DNA of 64,000 nt from Amorphophallus konjac (lineage: Eukaryota > Streptophyta > Magnoliopsida > Alismatales > Araceae): the NCBI GenBank assembly GCA_022559845.1, contig JAHNEJ010002979.1:1-64000 (forward strand), in the 5' to 3' direction. Shown piece after piece: positions 10,551 to 23,149 of the stretch. Position 1 is the first letter of the stretch; each line of letters starts with the position of its first letter. Under the pieces are notes generated by a model. It saw only the letters and a program-made list of their open reading frames with translations, was not told the origin of the DNA and ran no database searches. A program made the position numbers and the translations under genes.

Positions 10551-13500
10551 ATGAAGGTCGTCAGTTGGAACGTTAGAGGTATTAATAAAGGGGAGAGAAG
10601 AGCCAAATTAAAATCTATTCTCCTTCAATCAAAGTGTGATATGGCAGTTCTCATTGAGACTAAAATAAAGCCAAATAATTCAGCTTAGTTCAAGCAGAGT
10701 ATATGGCCTGAAGAAAATTTCATTCATACTCAAGATCCTAGTTGAAGGATTTGGATCCTTAGCGATCGAATAAAGTTTAACATACAGCTGATCAAGGAGA
10801 CTGATAAGTTGATACATATCACTATCACTGATATATCAAAAAATTCTTCTTTCCACTTCACTGTAGTCTATGCCTCCAACTTGTTATCTCATCGAAGAAT
10901 GCTTTGGAAGGATCTTATAGATCTATCAGTCTCCTCCAATGGTATACCATGGATGGTTCTGGGAGATTGAAACAACATTCGCTACCCTAGTGAAAAGGGG
11001 GGGGGAACCCAGTCCCAACAACATTACTAGAAGAATTTGACAACATGATTTCTTCTGCAAATCTATGTGACATAAAAATAATAGGAAACAATTACTCTTG
11101 GAGTAATTGTTCTCTCCCTCTCAACAGAATAGTGGCAAGGCTGGACAGATGCCTAATCAATGACTTATGGCTTTGCAACTTTTCGGAATCTCATGCAGAG
11201 TATACAAGTGAGCTATTTTCTAATCATTCACTGTTGAGAATTTCCTTTGATAGGGAAATCAAGACGAGCAAGAAGCCATTCAAATTTTTTCATATGTGGA
11301 TTCAACACCCGCAGTTTCTATCAATGGTACAAGATGTATGGAATGAGCAAATAATAGGGAATCCACAATTCATTCTCGGGACGAAACTCAGAAAACTGAA
11401 GCAAGCCCTCAAGGTTTGGAATTTCAGCTATTTTGGCAATGTGCAAGACAATATACAAAATGCCTGTAGAGATTTGCAATTAGCCCAACATGAATTAAAA
11501 TCGGATCCCATGAATTGCAACCTTATTATTAAGGAGAGGGAATACATAGCTAAATTCTTTAATGCCATGCAATCTGAGGAATCATATGCCAGACAAAAAT
11601 TGAGACAAAACTGGTTGGCATTGGGGAATTCCAATAAAAAACACTTCGTTGCTACTTTTAGAGGCAGAAGAGCAACAAATTGCATCAAAAAGTGTCGACT
11701 TCAGGATGGAAGTTTTACATCTGACATGGAAGAGGTTAGTAGGCATGCTATTCAGTTTTTCCAAAATCTCTTGAATCAACCTCTCTGTATAGGAGACTGG
11801 CACTTTACTCCTAAAACTAAACTGACTGAGATGGAAGCGGATTTGCTCTGCTCACATGTTTCTGATGAGGAGATTAAATAAGCAGTTTTTCAAGCACCAA
11901 AAAATAATAGTCCAAGACCTGATGGTTTCCCAACTGAATTCTATCAAGCTGCATGGCCCATTATTGGAGAAGAAGTAATTGTTGCAGTCCAGCATTTCTT
12001 TTCTACGAGATGTATCCTTAAACAATTGAATTGCACCTTCATTTTTTACATACCCAAGAAGGAGGGGGTAGATTCTTTTGAACAATAGAGACCAATTTCT
12101 CTTTGCAATTTTATCTACAAAATCATATCTAAAGTGCTTGCAAATAGAATTCAGAAAGTTCTTCCAAAGCTCATCAGTGATAATCAGTCAGCATTCATAA
12201 AGGGGAGAAGCATCCATCATAATGTGTTGTTGGCTAATGACATTATTAGAAACTTGCATTCTAAAACAAAAGGCAAGTTCATCTACATGAAGGCTGACCT
12301 TAAAAAAGCCTTCAACTCTGTTAACAAAAACTATCTTGATTATTTGATGGAACAGATGGGATTTCCGGTCACCTATATAGAATGGATATCCAATTGTATA
12401 GAAAGCCCAGATTTTTCAATTTTAGTGAATGGCACACCTCAGGGGTTCTTCAATAGTCGCAATGGGCTCAGACAAGGAGATCCTTTATCTCTCTATCTAT
12501 TCACCATTGTTATGGAAGGGTTTACATCCCTGATGGAAGTGGAGGTCCTTAGAGGCAATATCCGAAGTCCAATAGTAGGTAATTTGTAGGTGTCTCACAT
12601 AACCTTTGCGGATGATCTGATCCTCTTCCTGAATGATGACTCAGAGACTCTTATGCATGTTGGGCCTCTACTTCAGAGATTTGCCAACATGTCAGGACTG
12701 AAGCTTAACTCGGAAAGGAGTAAAGCCTATCTAGGTGGTTGTGTGCAGAACCATTCTATGGTAATCAGTAAGCTAGGAGTGAATGCAGGTGAGCTTCCTG
12801 TCCCCTATCTTGGAGTCCCACTGCTTTATAAATCTATCAGGAAAGCAAACTGCTTCCCTATTGTAGAGAAGATTAAAAGAAGGATTGATGCATGGAATAA
12901 TAGGTTTCTCTTAAGATCAGGTCGACTGGAATTGGTAAGATTTGTAGTCTCATCCTACTCAACTTATTAGGCAACTGCTTTCATTCTCCCTACTTGGTTA
13001 ATGGATGAAATTGAATGAATTCTACGCAATTTCTACTGGAGCGCACACTCTTCCAAAACAGCAGCTCATATGTTCTCATTGAGTCAGATTTGCAAACCCA
13101 AACCTGAAGGGGGACTGGGGCTTAAAAATATAAAGGAATGGAATCAGGCATGTATGGGTATGTCTCTGTGGGATATTCTTTAAAAAAAGTAGTCCTTATG
13201 GTATGCTTGGGTTAAGAATAAGTACATAGCAAACAAGAATATCTGGGACTACAAAATTAAGCCATACTACTCTTCAGCATGGAAGGGAGTACTACATGCC
13301 GGAAACTGGATCCGTTGTCACATTACCTATTCAATTTCAGATGGCCAAGACACAAATCTGTGGTCAGACCCGTGGTTGAATGGAGCCAGCATAAACCAAC
13401 TCTATGGAGACCATATCAGACAGGATATGGAACTTGAAAAAAATACTAATGTAGGACTGTTCATTACTGAAGGGCACTGGGATCTACCCACTACACTCTC

Positions 13501-13825
13501 CATGGAAATGGCAGATCTATAGAATCTTGTAAAGGAAGTCCAAATCTATAATGGAGGAAGAGATGTAATCAAATGGAAAAACAATGAGCAAGTCAAGAAG
13601 GCAAGCACCATTTGGCAAGAAATCCGACAACAAGGTGAAGAATCCTACAAGCCAAATTGCTTCTCACTGTACGTGGCAGGAAGTACATAATAAGCTGCCC
13701 ACAGCTAAAAATCTGCAAAGGAAGGGATTTTACCTACCCAATATGTGTGTTCTATGTAGGCAGGGCAATGAATCACAAGATCACCTCTTCTTTGAATGCT
13801 CTTACACCAAATGGGTCTGGAAATA
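10551..13825 (+). pseudogene. LINE ORF2: endonuclease, reverse transcriptase, zf-RVT (5' part)
   Basis: The frame opens with MKVVSWNVRGIN, the usual start of the APE-type endonuclease of plant L1 LINEs. A stretch near 10960 (WMVLGD then NNIR with a stop in place of Trp) is the D-W/F-N motif. An intact run at 11045-11881 holds the end of the endonuclease and the linker. The RT follows: LCNFIYKIISKVLANR (about 12100), NGLRQGDPLS (12460-12490) and the catalytic FADD at 12603-12614. A zinc-binding zf-RVT region near 13690-13825 (KLPTAKNLQRKGFYL, CVLC, HLFFEC) is cut by the solo LTR. About ten in-frame stops occur; many are TAG or TGA where W, Q or R is expected. The copy cannot make a functional protein. 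Confidence 0.85.
13821..13825 (+). repeat. Target duplication AAATA (left)
   Basis: AAATA here and at 17423-17427 flank the solo LTR exactly; removing the insertion and one copy rejoins the LINE. Confidence 0.9.
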
Positions 13826-15714
13826 TGTCACGCCCCGACGCGGAATATCGGGTCGTACAGTTAGAAACTAGTTAGAAATCATATAAATATTCTAAACTAA
13901 ACAATTACACAGGTGCTAAGAAAAAAGATAACTTATTGATCATGAAATATTCCAAATCTAGTACAATATCCTTAAACCAACTTAATACAAACTGAGACAA
14001 TAACAACTCAATCACTAATATCATAACTAAAACTAAACACACTCTAAGGCACAACTACAAGTAAGATAACTATGCCAACTCCAACTCTAGAACTGGTGCA
14101 CTCAAAGATATCACTCCTGCCCCTCCCCATCGGTATGCGCATCATCACCTGAACAGCCTGGAAAGGGGGGAAACAACGACTATGAGCTGACGCTCAGTAG
14201 GAAATAACAGGCAAATAAAAGAAATAAATGACGATACAATGAAACAACGTAATAAAAGATCTTGCAAGGTCAAGAAATATATGACGACAAGAATTAACAA
14301 GATATCAAGTACAAGAATTTACAACAGGAGATAGAAATATAGAATTGGCCAACAAGCAAGTAATTTAAACATCATTCAAGCACGATCAAGTAACAAGAGT
14401 AACAAGAGATTTTTATGTCATAGACGTCACACTAGTCATGCACTCGGTGCAATGCCTCACCATGTCATTATAACATCCCATGGGCTCAATAATTTTTCGG
14501 GCGCTCTCCCCAGGACCAGACTGGGCCCCTATGATGCGATGGCATTGATTTATTGGATCCAAGATCCCACATTATCTAGACATTCAGTCAAGTTAAATGG
14601 CCAATTTAATCTGAGGAATTTCTGTCAGAAGTTCAAGATTTAAAGGACTAATCTGTCCTTGGATTCGAAAGCACAAAACACAATAAAACTCATCACTGAG
14701 AGTTGTACGGCTAACACTGGGCCGCACTCACAAGAATTGGACTGGAACTCAGTCCGCGAGGTCAAGAAAGAATGACTGACAGTATGCCGCTCTAAAGGAA
14801 GAACGGTAAGTTCTGGGCCGTGTATCTAAAAGATCTTAAGACCCATGAATGGATATACGGTCTAAACATGGCCGTATTCAAGATATGCGGTCCAAGAGAA
14901 TCCGCATAAGGATTGAATGGTCATATTTCCAGCCGCACCCTCCGGGTTGGCTAGAAGGTGAAGAAGTTGCTCAATTGAGCTCCGGGCTACCAAGGACAGG
15001 GAAAACAAAACCAGGCCTAGTACAATGTCCATTGGTTAGTCCAGGGCTTAATATATGGTCGAAGAATGATCAAGGTTAATCGACCAACAAGCTAGGTGTA
15101 TACGGTAGTTATCGGGCCACTTATAAGGACATACGGTTCACTAATCGCCGCACATTCCTGTTTAGCCCACTTCGGTCTAAAACATAAAATCAGTAGTTTA
15201 AACACGTAAAACGATGCTGCTGGAGGTCCAATGGGTTCTTAGCAGGGATATAAATAGATCCCATGATGATGGTAAAATCGCCGGATGGAGTATCTGAGGA
15301 AAAAGTCAAGTCTAGTACACTAATAGGGCTAACGACTTACTAAAAGTCGGTGCCTTGGTCAATCTGTTCTACAGGAGTACAGGGGCTATCCAGCAACCTA
15401 ATAATCAATTTAAACCTAATTTCATGTCAAATTACCAGGGATTATAATTTACATTAAGTCAAATTGCCAAAAACATGATACATGATGATAAAGAGAATGA
15501 ACAAGATCGCGTAGGAATGAACAACATTCATTTAACAGAAATTTACTTGCATAATTAATCACTTATCATGTGGGTTTCTAATTTACTAATTATCCATTAA
15601 GACACTAATATGAATCTATTAGAACTCATGCTAAGTCATTTACTGCAAAGATAAATGGTCTGGGAATGACCTTATATCTACCGGGCTAACAGGGACTAAC
15701 CTCATGTGCACTGG

Positions 15715-16050
15715 CTGAAAGGGGGGGACTTGGGCGGCCAGGACATGGCCGCCTAGGGAGTTGGGTGGTCAGTCTGGAGCCGCCCAAGGGGTTGGGTGGT
15801 CAGGGGGTGGCTGCCCATCCCCTGGGTTATGTGGTCACCTTCTGGCTGTTCAAGTTATGGTGTCACCTGCGGACCGTTTAAGTTATGTGGTCACCTGCGG
15901 ACCGTTCATCTAGAAATGTGGTCTAGGGCATGGCCACCCAACTCTTGATATGTGGTCCAGTAAGGGCCGCCCAACCCTAGTTGTGTGGTCTTTGAGAGAC
16001 CGCCCAACTAGGATATGTGGTCTATCGTAAGACCGTCCAACTCTGGGGGT
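15715..16050 (-). repeat. GGTC...GACC hairpin array inside solo LTR
   Basis: About nine units of the form GTGGTC-N7/8-GACCGCCCAAC follow each other, such as GTGGTC TTTGAGA GACCGC near 15987 and GGTC TATCGTAA GACC near 16020. The arms are imperfect inverted repeats. The same arm sequence recurs in the other chromovirus-type LTRs of the window. Confidence 0.65.
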
Positions 16051-16900
16051 ATTCCGGTCATCCCTTCCACGTCCGATGAACGCCGAAATGTTAAGGGTTG
16101 CTAGGGTTGAACTAAAACACTAATATCTCATGGAAACGGACTTGAAACAAGGGGCTTTTGGTACCGTTGGAAAGGTTATGAAAAATGCTACCTAAAAGTA
16201 GGGTCAATTTCATAATTACTTTCTGAAATCACGATTTATAATGGCAAGAACACTAAAAACCATAATCTAGACATGCTGTTACTAAAACGCGAAATTCTCA
16301 CAATATACATGATGAAAATTAGGGCTTTATATATCAAAAGAAAGCTTACTCGATGCTGATTCCAACCATATATGACATGCTATATGGGAATCAAGATTAA
16401 CAACTCGAAATCATGATTTAACTCAAAAGAATACATCAAAAACCATGTCTAGACATGCTCTTACTCAGATCAGAAATTCTCTAAACATGATGTATCAAAT
16501 TTTAGGCTTCTACGCCAAATGAAAGATGACATGCTGCTGATTACAACCATATATATTAATTAGAGTTTGGTCTGTTATAACCTACCTCAATCGAAGAGAG
16601 AAACTAAGGAACTAGATTGAAGAACGATCTTGACAGCACTTCACAAAAACCTCGAGATCTCCTTGGATACCTAATAATAATTAGGGCTTTTACTACCAAT
16701 GGAAAGAGCTCTCCAAGAGGATCAAAATGGTATACTCATGTGAAGATTTTGGTCGAGAGTACCTACCTTAATCGAAGGAACAAAGAAGAAGGAAGGAGGA
16801 GGACGGGATGCCGACACACCTCCACTAATCTCCCGAGATCTCCCTGGATCGATCTCCACTGCGGCCGCCACTGCTACCAAAGGATTATAGGGTTGAAGAG

Positions 16901-16914
16901 CTTTATTTTTATAG
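16901..16914 (-). promoter_or_regulatory. TATA-like box of solo LTR
   Basis: Minus strand CTATAAAAATAAAG, the best core-promoter match in the LTR; inferred from sequence only. Confidence 0.4.
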
Positions 16915-17422
16915 CTCATACACCTTCTGGAGCCTTCAGTGCTAGGAGAATTCGACGGGGCAACTTAAGTGATTGAAACGGCGCCGCCATAGTTGACCTC
17001 ACCAAAACTCGGCCGACTACACGTGTTAGGGTTATGGTTTCGATGAATTGATAGAGGAGAAATAATCCTTAGATCGTGGCATTTCATTTTCCACCAATTT
17101 GGGGTCATTTGGTGGAGTATTAAGCTCTAATTTTACGATTTAAGTTAAGGTTAGGTAAGGGTTAGGTAAGTGTAAACTTTAGGTCTTAATCCACTAATTA
17201 GACCTAGTTATGGATTTTTGTTGGGTCGACCACATAAGACAAAGTTGTTAATTAAATGGTCCTTTACCCAATTACCATTTTTCCAGATTTATATAAGGTA
17301 GTCAAAATTTAACTAGTTTATTTACTAAGGAATTAAATATTAAATTTCGAAATTCATGCATTAATCCATTTTATTTCAATTTTTATTTAATAAAGGCTCA
17401 ATAAATAAACCGTGGTATTACA

Positions 17423-17427
17423 AAATA
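17423..17427 (+). repeat. Target duplication AAATA (right)
   Basis: Partner of 13821-13825. Confidence 0.9.
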
Positions 17428-17737
17428 GATCCTCATTCATTTTGACCTCCATAGGACGCCAAACAACGGTTTGTGCCATGAACTATAACAGCTACAAAAC
17501 CAGTTTCCAAAATTTGGGCAAATGGTAAAGTTTGCTAGAATTTTATTTCATATTATTGTATGGAAGATCTGGAGGGACCGCTGTGTGAGAATTTTCGATG
17601 ATACTCCTTCCTCAAAAACAAACGTTCTCATTCACATTCTTGAAGACGCGAGAAACTGTGTGGAATCCCAAGGGCAAAAGAGACTGACAAGGAGGGAAGG
17701 AAACATATTCAAAAGATTTATTCTATTTTCTCATTAA
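17428..17737 (+). pseudogene. LINE ORF2, C-terminal part after the solo LTR
   Basis: Coding similarity resumes here. The last readable frame has FARILFHIIVWKIWRDRCVR, matching the (A/L)xxWxIWKxRNxRIF end of plant L1 ORF2 proteins, and stops at 17735-17737. A 3' UTR of about 110 bp leads to the A-run at 17844-17850. Confidence 0.75.
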
Positions 17738-17867
17738 ACTCTGAGTCCACAACTCGTGTGGTCCTGAGTATGGCATTTCTGCTTTGCAGACTTATGATGT
17801 ATAACCTTTTTCATCATTAATACAAATATAAATCATTACTTATAAAAAAAACATATTGCAGTCATTT

Positions 17868-19113
17868 TCTAGAGTTAATTTCAGACAATATGGAGGTAGA
17901 AACTAATACAGAAGAAGGAAGAGAAAGTGTAGGTTGGCCGGTTAGGAAGGAGTTTTGGCTGGCCAGACATATTTACTTTTTTACCTTCTTCTAGGCTAAA
18001 TTGGTTCATACATTTTTGAAAGGGCAGCCTGTAAATCCCTAGTCACAATAAGATGAATGTCTTCTGGGATGGTGGCTGTGAACCGTGACTGGGGTAAGTT
18101 ATTGATGAGCAGATTCAGGAATTTGTGTGAAGATCCTGCTAAGGTATCCCTGGGCTGAGTTGCTACTTGAGTTGTAAGAGGCCTGTAGAACTGAGCAACC
18201 ATCTCTCGAAGCTGAGCCATCATCACAATAAGGAGGTTCTAATTTGGCTTGATTATTTCCTTCCTCCTTAATTTCTTTTTTTTTTGGCTCAGAACTTCAC
18301 TATCAAAATGTAACTTTAATTCTATTAGTCGGACCTCATGAGAAATCTGAGGATACCAATGGCCGACTGTTGGGCACCAGAGGCAGAAAGAAATTGATTC
18401 TTTATAAGCACTATGTCCTTATGGTGAGTTCTAAGATTTTCATTTAAATCATTTTTGATCTCATTCATCTTTTCCTCAATTTGTTCATGAGAGTTAAAGA
18501 CTTTCTTCTCCACATTACTGATATAAAAAAATGTCAACACTATATTGTAAGATTGTCTGCTCATTGTAGAGTTTTTGAGGGCTTTACTGGATGTCTCATG
18601 GAGTATGAGAAGTGAATGTTGCAGGAGGTACTACATGAGTGGCTTTTCTAATAGTTTCCTTCTGAGGAGTCAGAGGTGAAGGATGCTTAAGTTCAACCTC
18701 TATCAAAGGGACAAAAGGTTTTTCTTTGTGAGGTGCTTCTTCTTGTTCCCTCATCTCAGCGTGTGGCTCCACGTCATCCTATTGCTCCCCCTCAAGGTAT
18801 GATTCATGATGAGGCTCTCCCTAAATATGTTCTATTTCCTTATCTTGGGGCTCCCCCTTAATCTATGGTTCTATAGAAATTTTCTTCTATAGCTAGACAT
18901 TGAATGATAGAATTGGTGTGTGTACTGGCTGCTACCATTTCTTCTTGTGAGGGAGGTGTGATAGGCTTAACAAAAAATTGAGTATGGGAAGATAGAAAGA
19001 TAGTCTTTTACTTTTCCCATACAGGTGTTTTCATCGATTCTCGAACCTATGGGTGTACTAATGATTTACCTGATAATGACAGGCACAAAAGGAATATGTT
19101 TATGAAAGGATAG
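17868..19113 (-). pseudogene. Second Copia 3' ORF remnant, minus strand
   Basis: Read on the minus strand it has the same order of parts as 6338-7630: an acidic, Glu/Pro-rich linker (about 18600-18850), then a helical region (EEKMNEIKNDLNENLRTHHKD, about 18400-18480) and a shorter helical end (MMAQLREMVAQFYRPL, about 18170-18225). It is broken by many stops. It probably belongs to another SIRE-like Copia in the opposite direction, into which the LINE jumped. The assignment rests on layout rather than on a recognised domain. Confidence 0.35.
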
Positions 19114-19600
19114 TGTAGACGCCTAATTTAGGACATCAGTGAACCATGTCCAGCCATCATAGATGTGAAACTTTCTCTTGGATGATTGAAAGAGTGGGGT
19201 CTCATCCTTTTCTAGGTAGGCTCCCCCCGCCCGCAAGGTCAAGGGATTGGGGGCGTGATCCCCCTGAGGCAAAATTTTGTGGATTCTATCGTACAGTGCC
19301 TATCATTCTAAAAACCATTGAAAAAACCAAGTTAAATGCATTTTCAGGGCATCCAAACCGATGGTCACTCATCCTCCAGAAGAAGGCGAGAGAGCTGGCC
19401 GCCCAAGGTCCTGGGCTGGCACATATTTGGCTGCCCAGGTGGTCAAGGCGGCCAGGGTGCTGTCCGTACAGAACCCAAGGCAGCCAGGGTGCTGGCTGCC
19501 TAGTTTCAAAGGTAGCCAGAACCTTGGCTGCCCAGTTCCCTTGAAATGGCCATCGACCTGGCCGCCTCCTGATAACCGCTATCAACTCCATGATTCCGCC
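19114..19600. other. LTR-like fragment with GGCAGCC hairpins
   Basis: TGTAGACGCC at 19114 looks like an LTR start. At about 19390-19570 there are several units with arms GGCAGCC/GGCTGCC or GGCCGCC, including GGCAGCCA-N6-TGGCTGCC near 19481. No gene is seen. Its junction with the LTR that ends at 24907 is unclear. Confidence 0.35.
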
Positions 19601-21065
19601 CACTCCGGGCATGAGGAAGTACAGCTACACCTAAAGAGTCAGGGGTGAGCCTCGTGTTACTGGCTCAGTAAGGATCCCGCAAAACCCTACTGCAAAACAA
19701 CGAAGTAATAGCAGTGCTATACTAAAGCAAAGTAGTAATAAAGCAGGAGTAGAAACAACAGAAGTACAGAGGAAAAAGTCGTAACACAGAAACACGGCAG
19801 CCGAAGGAACCTCGGCCCTCTAAATTTCTCCAAACAGCAATAGAAAGGTGAACCCCGATCTCACAAAGTCGGGCGTTACCGATCCATTGTCAAATCATGA
19901 AACCCTATCATGAAAAAGCTTACCAAAATAGGTAAAGCATACCAAAGACCTACATAGTCAAAGGCATAAACATACACGAGGTCACCGTCGTGTATGCCCG
20001 ACTAGACTAGACCGCTGGTGGAGCCAACGCAAACTACTCGACAAGTCACGTCAATCATGATGGAAACCAGTCACGAAAACGTAAGTCACAAGAGTCATGC
20101 GTCAAGTGACAGAAGCACCTCCTCACTAGAAGAACAGTCAGATGCGTCCACTGACATCTTACACTACGCCTCAAGTATCTCGCACACGCCTGGAATGGCG
20201 GTAACTGAGACACTCACATAGAACCAAGTATATGGAACAACAGTACCGAGTGACTAGTCAGGGTTACACCCGTCGACGCTCGTCCAACCCCCCCTGACCA
20301 CGTGTGCACACACAAGCCCAATGCCTTGAGCCAGGCCTCTAGGCAGTTTCCCCCCCCAGTAGGACGCTACCGCAAAGCAAGGGGGCCCACGAAAACTAGC
20401 CTAAAAATCATCTGTCAGGAACCGCCCCGCCACCACTCCTAGGTGGGCCGACACACAGGAAAGTGTCATCAGGCTACAACTAGTGGAGGCTCACTAGACA
20501 CAGAGACTCCAAAACAGCGAACACTAAAGTACAGACAGTGTAAGCACACACCATCGCACGTACCATGGAGCACAAAGTAGTACACAACTACTACCAGACT
20601 TAGGACAGTCAACTAGACCTGCAGACACAACGATCCTTGAGTCACAAGACTCGGGTCAAGATCGTCGCACATCACAGCAACACACCGTTAATCAGCCTAG
20701 TCCCTAAGCCAAAATCCACGAGAAACACATTAACAATGAGTCCTCGGCCATCGAGCCGCATAACGGACTCACAATTCCGTATAACACCGGACAAGGAACA
20801 TGGGGGATCACCAAAAGCCCCCGAACCAGATGGATACGTAAACCGAGGTAACATAATACCTCAAGGTGTCCAAAACCATGTCCCGATCCTCACGAGATCA
20901 CCAAGACAAGCACTAGGTCACGGGTCAACCACTGGTCACACCCTGGGTTGACCAAAAACCAATAATAACTCTGAAGCATCACAGAACAATACTCGATATA
21001 ATGGCACTCCCGGCCACCCTACAACATGGTCATAGCCCTCATAAGACATCCAAGACGTCCACGAG

Positions 21066-23077
21066 TGGTGCGGACACACTCCGCAATAAACACCGGTGGA
21101 CGAGGACACGGCGAGGCCCAGTTAGCTCACGGAGGACGTGGACGCATCGGCTGAGCCATCATCTTTATTTCACATTTTTAGGCCATGTTGGGCCCTATTG
21201 TAGTCCATGTTGGATAATTGTGTTATTATAAAGGCCAATGGGCTAGAATAGTGGTCTAGAGCTATTGGGCTTTTCTCTTGGGCTTTAAAAGGGCCAAGTG
21301 TGAAAAGGCCCATGGGCTAGGTATGAATGGGTCAAATGGGGTTAAATGTGAACAAGTCATGGGATTAGTGTGCTAGATGTGAAAAGGGCTAAGAGAATGG
21401 AGGCTTGGAGGCTTGTAAAGGGACTTCCCCCTTCTTGGTCCAAAAGGGAGGCTGCCACCTACGTAGCTTGAGTCCCCTCCCATAGATTCCAAAATTAGGT
21501 GGCACTTGTCCCCCCTTGGTCCCCCCCTCTCCCCCTTGGTCAAGGTGCGCACCCCATCTCCCTCCCCATGCTCCCACGCATTTCCCAGCCCCCTCCCCTT
21601 GCCATTCCATATATAATCACATGTATAGTGTTATTTCAGTAGTTGATGAAGTTTTTACGAGAGAAGATTATGTTAAGAGAGTGATTCTCTTCCTCCCCTT
21701 GGGTGTGATGCCCTTGATCAAATCCTGTGACGGAATTCTCTTGGGCGTGTGACTCGCCCCTCTATCCTCCATATCCTCCTAATGTCTTGTTCTGTAAAAA
21801 CTCTCTGTGAAGCTTCTGCAAGTCAGGAAGAAGTTGGCGTTAGTTTTGCATCGATCGGAGCTCTGGATCGCCGAAAACAATTCGTCTCGTGAAGTCGCGC
21901 AGATCTGCCCGAGCTTGATGTCCAGATCCTGAGTTTTCTGATTCCGAATTTCTATAGATCTACTCCCACGCTATCTAGATCTGCCTTTCTAAGTGATCGT
22001 AGGATTTTGAGTCCTCTTTACGTTTCCACTGAGCTCATGTCGTTCTGAGATCGGTGCTGGTCGTGGCGGAGATTGTCGTGGGACTATGCCGACCACCATG
22101 TGCAGATCCGACCCATAAGAAGAGGCGACTTCAAGAAGCTTCCACAACCTCCTCTTTGCCGATCTGACCAAACCCCTTGGTCAAATCCTTCCTCTAGATG
22201 TCGCCAACAATCTGCAACAAACGGATCCTCGTTCTGACATCGGGAACCCTTTTTGCAGTAATTATTTGTCTTCCTATGCAGTTCTATTTGTGCAGAACCT
22301 AAGGCTGACAATAGTCACTGTTCCACCTAGATCTAGTAAGATCTGATCGCGCCCTTCGGAGCAGAGAATCTTGGTCCTGTCGCCGACGTTCTCCAACAAT
22401 TGGCACCCCGATCAGACTTCGGATCTTAGAGTACCGGCCTCCAAAAGTTTGCTGCGCAGGGTGACCAGCGCGGCCAGAACCGGTCAGTGGTCGATCTTCA
22501 CCTTCCAGTCGGCCCCGACTCGCTTCCCTCGCCTCCTGCGAGTGAGGCACATCAACCCGGAATCCAGAAACCCCAAATTTACGTTTGTAGCCTTTTACCT
22601 CCCTGCGTGGAGTGGGCGCTAGGTTCTAAAATTGTACGGTTATTAATTGTGTGTATTGGGGTTGTCGGATTCGGCCGAGAATTCTTCCCCACGTGCTAGT
22701 CGTGGAGGTACGCGCTTCATTCCACACTCACATTGTTGATTTAGTATATTTTCTATCATGCTGCGTTTGTGAGAATAGGGACGTTAGCTACTTGCAAATT
22801 GCCGTGGTTGTGAGTTGTGAGTGCCCGTTCCTTAGCTCCAGTTGAGCACCGAGCTCGACTGCATTACCCAAGGAGACAGTGTTTGCTTAACCGTTGTGAT
22901 CCCACGTTTCCCTCGCAAGGGACAATCGTTGGGCTAGAGTGAGTTGCTGTTGAGAGACGTCTTCACCCGGAGAAAGCCACGGTAGTCAGCCACTCGGCTT
23001 CCCTTAGTGTGCTAGTGCTGGCCGCACTTTCAGTCGGTCGTACGTCTTAGATCGGTCGCATCATCTGTCCCACATCA
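21066..23077 (+). mobile_element. Solo LTR related to element A
   Basis: The 2012-bp block starts TGGTGCGG, ends TCCCACATCA, and is flanked by ACGAG on both sides (21061-21065 and 23078-23082). Read in plus orientation it shares several stretches with the element A LTR on its minus strand: the TATA zone (TATATAATCACATGTATAGTG at 21610), the motif TTACCTCCCTGCGTGGAGTGG near 22600, and TTCCCCACG downstream. No internal region or coding sequence is present. Confidence 0.75.
21610..21616 (+). promoter_or_regulatory. TATA box of solo LTR B
   Basis: TATATAA, conserved in place with the TATA-like boxes of element A. Confidence 0.5.
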
Positions 23078-23149
23078 ACGAGATAATGTGCAAACCACAA
23101 GGTTAAGCCAAGACAATTGGAGGCAAAATCAACTGGAAAATAGAGCTCT

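Larger units (their letters stand above)
13826..17422 (-). mobile_element. Solo LTR, chromovirus (Tekay/Del-like) type
   Basis: This 3597-bp insertion has no coding content, starts TGTCACGCCCCG and ends GGTATTACA on the plus strand, and is bounded by a 5-bp duplication. Read on the minus strand it begins TGTAATACCACGG and ends CGGGGCGTGACA, the form usual for Del/Tekay-type LTRs. A TATA-like box (CTATAAAAATA) lies on the minus strand at about 16904-16914. Open frames inside it match nothing I recognise. It is most simply the product of recombination between two LTRs of a full element. Confidence 0.85.
10522..17867 (+). mobile_element. L1-type LINE with 17-bp target duplications, split by a solo LTR
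   Basis: The element begins after 10538 and ends in a short A-run at 17844-17850. The flanks ACATATTACAGCCATTT (10522-10538) and ACATATTGCAGTCATTT (17851-17867) match at 15 of 17 positions and are read as the target-site duplication. The LINE starts only about 12 bp before the endonuclease start codon, so it lacks a 5' UTR and ORF1 and is probably 5'-truncated. Without the inserted LTR (13826-17422) and its duplicated AAATA it would be about 3.7 kb. Confidence 0.85.
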
